Assembly (NCBI RefSeq): GCF_010993965.1
Contig: NZ_WIXM01000014.1
Span: forward strand, 1 to 64,000
Reading direction: 5' to 3'
DNA: 64,000 nucleotides
DNA from: Gracilibacillus sp. YIM 98692
GTDB lineage: Bacteria; Bacillota; Bacilli; Bacillales; Amphibacillaceae
The translations under genes and the position numbers were made by a program. Position 1 is the first letter of the stretch. Every line of letters starts with the position of its first letter. Below the pieces are notes generated by a model, which worked only from the letters and a program-made list of their open reading frames with translations, did not search any database and was not told the origin of the DNA. This document shows positions 54,674 through 61,940 of the stretch, in pieces.

Positions 54674-54715
54674 TTTACATACATAATTTTCAACCCTATA
54701 ATGAAAACGTATTCA
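54674..54715 (+). promoter_or_regulatory. Promoter with overlapping cre, ABC transporter operon
   Basis: TTTACA (54674-54679), 17 bases, TATAAT (54697-54702). TGAAAACGTATTCA (54702-54715) starts in the -10 box and matches the cre consensus at 13 of 14 positions. CcpA bound there would block initiation, so the operon should be repressed by glucose. Confidence 0.8.
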
Positions 54716-54758
54716 AAAAAGGGCCCTTTCATAAAAAAATTTAAAGGAGGAACAATTA

Positions 54759-56303
54759 GTGAGAAAAATAAATCTTTGGTTTTCAGCAATTGTTATGTTT
54801 ATGTTATTCACTTTAATGGCATGTTCATCAGGTGAAGATGAACAGGTAGATGTGTCAAGTGGAGATGATGAAAACATTAATCCAGATGTACAAGAGCCAG
54901 CACCATTTGACGGATGGGTAGAAGGTTTACCACAAATCACGGCACCTGAAGGATATGATTGGAAACAATTTGAAGGTGTAGAGTTAAACTTTATCTCAGA
55001 AAATACTCCTCCTTCCTCTGCTATTGCAGCCAATATTGATTTATTTGAAGAAGTTACTGGAATTAAGGTCAATATTGAGCAAACAGATTTAGCAACAGTG
55101 GTAGAAAAGGCTGGTCTTGATTTCAATGCACAATCTGCCAAATATCATTTAGTATATGCAGATCCATATCAAATTCTAGCAAAGCAATCCGATCATTTCT
55201 TTGATTTAAATCAATTTATTGATGAACCAACTGTTCCTCAAATTCCTGGAGGCTTAGAGGATTTTCCAGCTTCCCAATTAGAAGCAGCTGGTTATATGGG
55301 CGATAAAGAGGAATTGTACACATTACCATATGATAACCCAACAATGGTTTTAGCCTATCGAAAAGATGTTTTTGAAAAATATAAAGATCAATTTGAAGAA
55401 GAGATGGGATATGACTGGACACCAGATGAGGACATGACTTGGGATGAATACTATGAAATAGCAAAATGGATCACCGAAAAAGCAGAAGAAGGTGTTATTA
55501 CAGAAGTAGAATATGGTACAGGTCATCAAGCAAAACAACATGATTCCTTAATGAATGACTTTAGTAACATATTAGCAGCGAACGGTGGCGATTATTTTGA
55601 AAAAGGAGACTTAGGCAGCATTGGTTCAATGGATCCAGGAGCATCTGCAATGGACTCAGAAGTTGCAGTAGAATCCGCTGAATTTTATAACAAATTATTA
55701 GAAGTAGCAGATCCAGGAAGCTTGTCTTGGGATTGGTCCGGAGTAGCAGAAGGGTTTGCTTCGGGTAATATTGCTATGATTCCGGAATGGCATGAATTTA
55801 GTGCCATGTTCGAAGATGAAAGCAGCTCGAATATCGCAGGAGATGTAGCTTGGACAACATTACCAAAAGGGAAAGAAAGAAAAGCGCATATGTACGGTGG
55901 CACAGGAATTGGTATTAATAAATATGCGAGTGAAGAAGAAATTAAAGCAGCATGGTTATTCATCGTTTGGTCTACTTCTCCACAAGCACAATACATGATT
56001 TTAAAATCAGATGAAGGTGGTTCTACACCAACTCGTAATTCTGTTTATGAGTTAGAAGATGTACAAAAAGGGATGCAACCTGGCACACCGGAATCTGAGG
56101 AGATGCCAAACTTATTAGCGATGGAAGCTACATTGAAAGCATGGGAGCCTGAATATGCATATATGCGTCCGAAGATTCCGCAATGGCCGCAAGTTGATAC
56201 GTTCATATTTACAGAACTGTCGAAAATGTTAGCCGGACAACAAACCCCAGAAGAAGCAGTAAATGAAATCGCAGAGCAAACCAATCGTTTAACAAATAAA
56301 TAA
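54759..56303 (+). CDS. CUT1-type sugar/polyol ABC transporter binding lipoprotein
   Basis: The 514-residue lipoprotein starts with GTG at 54759 (aaaggagg before it), has lipobox LMACSS (Cys22), an acidic linker, then a family 1 solute-binding fold (VELNFISENTPPSSAIAANIDLFEEVTGIKVN, about 68-99; GGTGIGINKYASEEEIKAAWLFIVWST, about 379-405). It is longer than most at about 430. The neighbours (two dehydrogenases, epimerase) suggest a polyol ligand such as arabitol, mannitol or sorbitol; the alternative is an oligosaccharide released by the glycosidases upstream. It is the first gene of the operon; a repeat element lies before the permeases. Confidence 0.87.
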   Translation: MRKINLWFSAIVMFMLFTLMACSSGEDEQVDVSSGDDENINPDVQEPAPFDGWVEGLPQITAPEGYDWKQFEGVELNFISENTPPSSAIAANIDLFEEVTGIKVNIEQTDLATVVEKAGLDFNAQSAKYHLVYADPYQILAKQSDHFFDLNQFIDEPTVPQIPGGLEDFPASQLEAAGYMGDKEELYTLPYDNPTMVLAYRKDVFEKYKDQFEEEMGYDWTPDEDMTWDEYYEIAKWITEKAEEGVITEVEYGTGHQAKQHDSLMNDFSNILAANGGDYFEKGDLGSIGSMDPGASAMDSEVAVESAEFYNKLLEVADPGSLSWDWSGVAEGFASGNIAMIPEWHEFSAMFEDESSSNIAGDVAWTTLPKGKERKAHMYGGTGIGINKYASEEEIKAAWLFIVWSTSPQAQYMILKSDEGGSTPTRNSVYELEDVQKGMQPGTPESEEMPNLLAMEATLKAWEPEYAYMRPKIPQWPQVDTFIFTELSKMLAGQQTPEEAVNEIAEQTNRLTNK

Positions 56304-56344
56304 AAAGGTTGTCTCAAAGCCAAGTTTGTAGATGAATGAAATGT

Positions 56345-56430
56345 TCAGCAACTGGAATATGCGAGACTCCTGCGGGAAAGCGAGTATATTCCAGTTGCGT
56401 ATACAGTGAGCGGACTTGAAGACCAGCTCA
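56345..56430. repeat. Dispersed palindromic repeat, copy 3 (short)
   Basis: GCGAGACTCCTGCGGGAAAG is flanked by 13-base perfect inverted arms (56348-56360 and 56386-56398). The core words match the ends of copy 1, so it looks like an internally deleted relative. It lies between binding protein and permease genes. Confidence 0.7.
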
Positions 56431-56458
56431 CCTTATAAAAGGAAAGGTGGTGTAAATA

Positions 56459-57373
56459 TTGCAGATTAATGCGGAAAAATCATGGAGCAAAAATACAGAC
56501 CATCATGTTAAAAAAAAACGAAGGAAGTTTAGCACAGAGTTTTGGATGTTGATTCCTTCGATGGTTCTATTAGCTATTATTAGCATTTTCCCATTTCTAT
56601 ATCTTATCTATGCCAGTTTTATGGATTTTACGATCTCATTTCAACGACCGGAATTTATTGGACTAGGAAACTGGATATATGTTTTATCTGACTCTCTTTT
56701 TTGGAGTTCATGGGGACGCACCATTTTATATGTCGGAGTTGGTTTAGGACTGCAATTGCTTATTGGTGTGGGGATGGCATTAGCTATTTATCATTTACCA
56801 AAAGGTAAAAATATTGTTGTAACACTGTGGATGATTCCTGTTTTCGTAGCCCCAGTTGTGGCTGGTTTACTAGGACGGTATTTGCTAAATTCCACATATG
56901 GTTTATATGATTGGTTTTTTAGTTTGCTAGGTATGGAAACCCAAATTTTAGGAGATACAATGACCTCAATGCCTGCAATCATTTTAATGGATGTTTGGGA
57001 GTGGACACCTCTTATTACTTTAATTGTATTAGCAGGGTTAAATTCACTTTCATCAGAGCCCTTAGAGGCAGCCGATGTGGATGGAGCAAATTATTTACAA
57101 AAGCTAACCTACGTCATTTTACCATTGATAGCAAAAACGATTGTAGTGGCTTTGTTAGTTAGATCAATGGATATTTTACGATTTGTTGATAAGATTAAAA
57201 TTGCTACAGAAGGTGGTCCAGCTGATTCTACCAAAGTAGCTGGCTATTATTTAATGGAAGTTGCTTTTAAGTTTCAAGATTTCGGAGCAGGTTCTGTCTT
57301 AGGGATAACGATGTTAATTGTGACAATTTTCTTAGGACAGTTTTTTGTGAAATTCATGATGGATAAACAATAA
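56459..57373 (+). CDS. CUT1 ABC transporter permease (MalF-like)
   Basis: A 304-residue protein with six helices from a TTG start at 56459 after aggtggtg. The EAA loop is EPLEAADVDGANYLQKLTYVILPLI (about 201-225). It forms half of the membrane channel with the next gene. The N-terminal 30 residues are charged and cytoplasmic. No ATPase is encoded in the operon, as usual for Bacillus CUT1 systems that share MsmX. Confidence 0.87.
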   Translation: MQINAEKSWSKNTDHHVKKKRRKFSTEFWMLIPSMVLLAIISIFPFLYLIYASFMDFTISFQRPEFIGLGNWIYVLSDSLFWSSWGRTILYVGVGLGLQLLIGVGMALAIYHLPKGKNIVVTLWMIPVFVAPVVAGLLGRYLLNSTYGLYDWFFSLLGMETQILGDTMTSMPAIILMDVWEWTPLITLIVLAGLNSLSSEPLEAADVDGANYLQKLTYVILPLIAKTIVVALLVRSMDILRFVDKIKIATEGGPADSTKVAGYYLMEVAFKFQDFGAGSVLGITMLIVTIFLGQFFVKFMMDKQ

Positions 57374-57414
57374 AGGGTATGATTGTTTGGTGAAAAGGAA
57401 GGAGGACAATAAAA

Positions 57415-58257
57415 ATGGCAAGGAAAAAACGAAATAATAAAAAGCTGTTAACACAAATGGCTTTATATTTCATTGTTTTTCTAGGTCTTACATGGGCGTT
57501 GGTACCAATCATTTGGATGGTTTTATCATCTTTAAAGACACAAGCAGGTATGTTTGCCATGCCGCCAAAAATCTTTTTTGAACCGAACTTTGACACATTT
57601 AAATATATGTTCTCAGAAGACGGTGGGTTTTTAAATTATCTTAGAAACAGTGTGGTAGCTTCTGTTACCTCCACCGTGATCTCACTCGTACTCGGGGCAC
57701 TAGGTGGATATGCTTTAGCAAGAGGCAGGTTCAAACAAACGAAGCATATTGCATTTTGGATTATTAGTACAAGAATGGCCCCAATTCCGGCCGTGATGTT
57801 ACCACTTTATTTGCTTTTCACACAATTAAATTTAGTTGGAACCATGACCGGTCTCATTTTTGCTTACACGACATTTAATTTACCATTTGCCTTATGGATG
57901 ATGATGATCTTTTTTAAAGAAGTTCCAGAAGCACTTGAAGAAGCGGCTATGATTGATGGATGCAGTAAGTTTCAAGCCTTCTTGAAAATTGCTGTCCCAA
58001 CGGCAACAACAGGTCTTGTAGCTACTGGCATCTTATGCTTAATGTTTGCATGGAACGACTTTATGTTTGCTTCTATTTTCTCAGGGCATAGTACACAAAC
58101 GATACCCGTTGCTGCTTCGATGTTAATAACTCAACAAGGGATAGCTTGGGGGCAAGCGATGGCAACAGGTACAGTAATTATAACACCAATGGTTGTAGCA
58201 GGTTTAGCCGTAAGAAAATACCTAGTGCAAGGACTTTCGATGGGCGCTGTTAAATAA
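57415..58257 (+). CDS. CUT1 ABC transporter permease (MalG-like)
   Basis: The 280-residue permease has six helices and the EAA loop EALEEAAMIDGCSKFQAFLKIAVP (about 171-194). It starts 41 bases after its partner with aaggagg before the ATG. Together they should carry the ligand of the binding protein into the cell using a shared ATPase. Confidence 0.88.
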   Translation: MARKKRNNKKLLTQMALYFIVFLGLTWALVPIIWMVLSSLKTQAGMFAMPPKIFFEPNFDTFKYMFSEDGGFLNYLRNSVVASVTSTVISLVLGALGGYALARGRFKQTKHIAFWIISTRMAPIPAVMLPLYLLFTQLNLVGTMTGLIFAYTTFNLPFALWMMMIFFKEVPEALEEAAMIDGCSKFQAFLKIAVPTATTGLVATGILCLMFAWNDFMFASIFSGHSTQTIPVAASMLITQQGIAWGQAMATGTVIITPMVVAGLAVRKYLVQGLSMGAVK

Positions 58258-58282
58258 AACATTTTATTGAGGAGGAATTAGA

Positions 58283-59368
58283 TTGACACATTTAACAGAC
58301 ATACCAAAAACAATGCAGGCTGCTGTCATGAATAAAACATTTGACATTGAAATAAAGGAATTACCTGTTCCGGAAATTGCAGAAGATGAAGTCTTAATTA
58401 AAGTAATGGCCGTTGGCATATGCGGTTCAGATATCCACTATTATGAGCATGGTAAAATTGGCCCATATGTAGTAGAAAAACCTATCATTTTAGGGCATGA
58501 ATGTGCTGGATTTGTAGTGGAAAAGGGAGACAGAGTCACAGATTTAGAGATTGGAGATCGTGTTGCGATCGAGCCTGGTGTTACTTGTGGGAAGTGTAAG
58601 CATTGCAAAGCAGGCCGCTATAATTTATGTCCAAAGGTAGAATTTCTAGCAACTCCTCCAATTGATGGTGCATTTGTACAATACTTTAAGCATAGACAAG
58701 ATTTCGTTTATAAAATTCCCGATCATTTAAGTTTTGAGGAAGGGGCGTTTAACGAACCTTTTTCAGTTGGTATCCATGCTGCAAACCGTACGAAATTAGA
58801 GCCAGGTTCTACTGTTGCAATCATGGGGATGGGGCCAGTAGGTTTAACAGCCGTAGCAGCAGTGAAAGCATTTGGAGCTAAAGAAGTAATCGTGACAGAT
58901 TTAGCACCTATCAGACTAGAAGCAGCGAAAAAAATGGGAGCAGATCATGTAATTAATGTGTTAGAAGAAAATCCGGATGATAGAATACAAGAATTAACAA
59001 ATGGAGAAGGCGTTGATGTTGCATTTGAAACAGCAGGTAATCCCAAAGCGCTGCAATCGGCATTAGCATCGGTTAAAAGAGGAGGTAAAATGGCGATTAT
59101 TGGACTGCCGCCACAAAGTGACATTGCCATGAATGTTCCAGCGATTGCTGATAATGAAATTGATATTTCTGGTATTTTCCGATACGTAAACACTTATCCT
59201 AAGGGAATTGATTTTCTATCGTCTAAAATAGCGAATATGCATGACTTAATTACGGATCGCTTTGAATTAAAAGACACACAAGAAGCGATGGAAAAGGCTC
59301 GTACCAATAAAGAAGAAAGTATTAAGATTATGGTCTATCCCAATGGTTTTATTGGAGATGAGGATTAA
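58283..59368 (+). CDS. Polyol dehydrogenase, zinc MDR (sorbitol/xylitol dehydrogenase-like)
   Basis: A 361-residue medium-chain dehydrogenase. Catalytic zinc ligands lie in VGICGSDIHYYEHG (Cys48) and GHECAGFV (His73, Glu74). The structural-zinc cysteines are in CGKCKHCKAGRYNLC (about 99-113). The coenzyme motif is GMGPVGL, followed by VTDLA with Asp at the end of strand 2, favouring NAD. It oxidises a polyol (sorbitol, xylitol or similar) to a ketose. The start is a TTG after gaggagg. The next gene begins only one base after its stop. Confidence 0.88.
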   Translation: MTHLTDIPKTMQAAVMNKTFDIEIKELPVPEIAEDEVLIKVMAVGICGSDIHYYEHGKIGPYVVEKPIILGHECAGFVVEKGDRVTDLEIGDRVAIEPGVTCGKCKHCKAGRYNLCPKVEFLATPPIDGAFVQYFKHRQDFVYKIPDHLSFEEGAFNEPFSVGIHAANRTKLEPGSTVAIMGMGPVGLTAVAAVKAFGAKEVIVTDLAPIRLEAAKKMGADHVINVLEENPDDRIQELTNGEGVDVAFETAGNPKALQSALASVKRGGKMAIIGLPPQSDIAMNVPAIADNEIDISGIFRYVNTYPKGIDFLSSKIANMHDLITDRFELKDTQEAMEKARTNKEESIKIMVYPNGFIGDED

Positions 59369-59369
59369 T

Positions 59370-60299
59370 ATGACGATAGAGTTCGGTATTTCAACTGGTT
59401 TTGCGATTAAGCGCTGGGCTGACCCGAAGGAGTGGGCAAAAGTGGTAAAAGAGGAGCTGGGTTTAGAGCATGTACAATTCTCTTTTGATCAGTTTGACCC
59501 AAGAGCGAAGGAACAAAGTGTAGAATCTTATTGTTATCGTGTACAAAACGAATGTGAAAAACACGGTATAACCATTCAATCTACCTTTGCTGGACTTTCC
59601 ATTTATGCACACAATCTATTATATCATCCCCTAGTAGAAGGTAGAATGGATGGTGCCGACTGGTTTGCACATGCTTTTCATATGACAAAATTATTAGGGG
59701 TACAAACAACAGGTGGCCCAATTGGCGGAATGGATGTTGCTACTTTTCACGATTCACAAAAAAGTGATTATGTGCAACAGCATAGTACAGAGTTACTGAT
59801 TTACTTACTCACAATTGCCAAGCAAAAGTATGGAATAGAAGCATTTTACTGGGAGCCAACCCCAGTTGAGCGAGAGAGTACTTTAACGATAGAAGAAACC
59901 GAAAAATTTGTGGAGGATATTAATCAGAAGCTAAACGGTCGAGGGGCAAGACTTTCGCTTTGTTTTGATATAGGTCACACCACCAATCCGAAACTGGATG
60001 ACAACAATCGAAATCCACTACATTGGATAGAGACATTGGATGATAAAATCGACATGATCCATTTGCAGCAAACAGATGGTTATTTGGATCGTCATTATCC
60101 ATTTACAGAAAAATATAACCGGGATGGTATGATTCGTGGAGAAGAGGTATTACAAACAGTAAAGAAAAATACTACCGAACGTTTATACTTAGAAATAGGT
60201 CATGCCTTTGAAGAAGATGATCAACAGGTGTTAAATGATCTAATAGAAAGTGTGGAGTATTGGAAGAATACGATGAAAAGAATGGGGTGTTCTTACTGA
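59370..60299 (+). CDS. TIM-barrel sugar isomerase/epimerase
   Basis: A 309-residue protein from the ATG at 59370 (gatgagg before it) of the AP endonuclease 2-type sugar isomerase/epimerase fold. Likely metal ligands are the Glu of AFYWEPTPVERE (about residue 168), the Asp and His of LCFDIGHTTNP (about 205-208) and the Glu of LYLEIGHAF near the end. The family includes tagatose/ribulose 3-epimerases and D-erythrulose-1-phosphate 3-epimerase. The exact substrate is unknown, presumably the ketose made by the dehydrogenase or its phosphate. It overlaps the next gene in TGATG. Confidence 0.8.
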   Translation: MTIEFGISTGFAIKRWADPKEWAKVVKEELGLEHVQFSFDQFDPRAKEQSVESYCYRVQNECEKHGITIQSTFAGLSIYAHNLLYHPLVEGRMDGADWFAHAFHMTKLLGVQTTGGPIGGMDVATFHDSQKSDYVQQHSTELLIYLLTIAKQKYGIEAFYWEPTPVERESTLTIEETEKFVEDINQKLNGRGARLSLCFDIGHTTNPKLDDNNRNPLHWIETLDDKIDMIHLQQTDGYLDRHYPFTEKYNRDGMIRGEEVLQTVKKNTTERLYLEIGHAFEEDDQQVLNDLIESVEYWKNTMKRMGCSY

Positions 60300-60856
60300 T
60301 GGTGAAGATGGATCAACGTGTTGAAATTGTAGATGAAGCAAAAAAAGCTTTTCTATCTGTTAATGAAAAAGATATAGAGGAGTTTGCAAAACATATTCAA
60401 CAAGCAAGGAAAATTTTTATATATGGATTAGGCAGAGAGCGTCTTATGTTACAAGCCTTTGCAATGCGTTTGATGCATTTAGGTTTTGAGGTGCATATGG
60501 TAGGAGATGTGACGACACCCAAAATAACGGAAGAGGATTTATTTATTACGAGTTCTGGCACTGGATATTTATCAACTGTAAAAGCTCTTTTAAATGTTGT
60601 AAAAGAAAGCAAAGCAGAGGTTGTTTATATGACGGCAGATAAGGATTCTCCTCTTACTGAATTTGCATCACAAATGATTGTCATTCAAGCTCAAACAATG
60701 AAAGATGCTATTGATAGCCGCCAATCTCTTCAACCTATGGGGGCTGTGTTTGAGCAAGCTCAATTATTCTTGTTTGAATGGCTGATTATTTGGTTAAAAG
60801 ATAAAGTTAACATTTCAGACGAAACAATGGAACAATATCATACGAATTTAGAGTAA
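60299..60856 (+). CDS. SIS-domain sugar phosphate isomerase (HxlB-like)
   Basis: A 185-residue protein with a single SIS domain, like 6-phospho-3-hexuloisomerase: IFIYGLGRERLMLQAFAMRLMHLGF (about 40-64), FITSSGTGYLSTVKAL (about 82-97) and SLQPMGAVFEQAQLFLFEWLII (about 145-166). It converts hexulose phosphates or related sugars. The start overlaps the epimerase stop. No matching synthase (HxlA) or kinase is in the window, so the phosphorylated substrate must come from elsewhere. Confidence 0.85.
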   Translation: MVKMDQRVEIVDEAKKAFLSVNEKDIEEFAKHIQQARKIFIYGLGRERLMLQAFAMRLMHLGFEVHMVGDVTTPKITEEDLFITSSGTGYLSTVKALLNVVKESKAEVVYMTADKDSPLTEFASQMIVIQAQTMKDAIDSRQSLQPMGAVFEQAQLFLFEWLIIWLKDKVNISDETMEQYHTNLE

Positions 60857-60874
60857 AGGAGTGTTTGTTACAAA

Positions 60875-61876
60875 ATGAAAGCGTTAGTCATAGAAAAACC
60901 ATATGAAGCAAGTGTGAAAGAAGTTTCTTATCCCAATCCTGGTCATGGGGAAGTAACGATTAAGGTGGAGAATATAGGTGTTTGTGGTACAGATGTGCAT
61001 ATTTTCAAAGGTGAATTTCTATCTCCTTATCCGATTATTCCTGGTCATGAGTTCTCAGGTACAATATATGAAATAGGAGAAGGAGTTACTGCTTTTGAAA
61101 AGGGGGATCGTGTTACAGCAGACCCATCTTTATTTTGTGGTAAGTGTGAATACTGTTTAACAAACCGTGGTAATCATTGTCTGAATTGGGGAGCTTTAGG
61201 GAATACAGTGGATGGAAGTATGGCGGAATATGTTAAAGTTCCAGTAGATAATGTGATTAAAATTCCAGATACCATGAGTTTTCAAGAAGCGGCTTTTATC
61301 GAACCAATGGCTTGTGTGGTACATGGCATGAATCGGTTACAGCTCAATGTTGGGGACAGAGTATTGTTATTTGGTGCGGGTGCTATGGGTCAACAGCTCG
61401 TTCAATCCTTGAAGATGTCTGGGGCTTCTGAATTGGTTATTGTCGATATTGCACAGGAAAAATTGGACCTTGCATTAAAATGGGGAGCAACTAAAGGAGT
61501 ATTAAGTGAAAACTTGGAATCAGAAATGAAAAATTATCCAAATGGTTTTGATGTTGTGGTAGATGCGACGGGAATTCCGTCAGTTATTGAAACAGCCATT
61601 GACTATTTAGGTCCATATGGGAAATATTTGCAATTCGGTGTAACACCAGACGATGCTAAAATTACGGTCAACCCCTTTAAACTCTATCATAAAGATTGGA
61701 CATTACTTGGATCAATGGCGATAAACCATACTTTTTTACCTGCTTATCATTGGGTAAAGGAAGGTCGGATTCAGGTCAATCACCTGATTTCAAAAGAAAT
61801 CTCTTTAGAGGATACGGTGAGTTTTCTCAAAGAGAGAAGAGATCCGAATTTATTGAAAGTACAAATTAAAATTTGA
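60875..61876 (+). CDS. Polyol dehydrogenase, zinc MDR (arabitol/threonine dehydrogenase-like)
   Basis: The 333-residue second MDR enzyme has Cys38 in IGVCGTDVHIFKGE, GHEFSG (His/Glu about 60-61), structural cysteines CGKCEYCLTNRGNHC and the coenzyme motif GAGAMGQQL. It differs clearly from the first dehydrogenase, so a second substrate (D-arabitol or a related polyol) or step is likely. The aaaggag site precedes the ATG. It is the last gene of the operon in this window. Confidence 0.85.
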   Translation: MKALVIEKPYEASVKEVSYPNPGHGEVTIKVENIGVCGTDVHIFKGEFLSPYPIIPGHEFSGTIYEIGEGVTAFEKGDRVTADPSLFCGKCEYCLTNRGNHCLNWGALGNTVDGSMAEYVKVPVDNVIKIPDTMSFQEAAFIEPMACVVHGMNRLQLNVGDRVLLFGAGAMGQQLVQSLKMSGASELVIVDIAQEKLDLALKWGATKGVLSENLESEMKNYPNGFDVVVDATGIPSVIETAIDYLGPYGKYLQFGVTPDDAKITVNPFKLYHKDWTLLGSMAINHTFLPAYHWVKEGRIQVNHLISKEISLEDTVSFLKERRDPNLLKVQIKI

Positions 61877-61902
61877 TGAAAAGGTGATTTCTTTACCTCT
61901 CC

Positions 61903-61925
61903 TTGCTATGATAGATATATAGCAA
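61903..61925 (+). promoter_or_regulatory. Inverted repeat before the MtlR-like gene
   Basis: TTGCTAT (61903-61909) and ATAGCAA (61919-61925) are 9 bases apart and end just before the aaggagg of the next gene. It may be an operator or a structure that affects translation. Confidence 0.4.
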
Positions 61926-61940
61926 TAAGGAGGTCAACCT

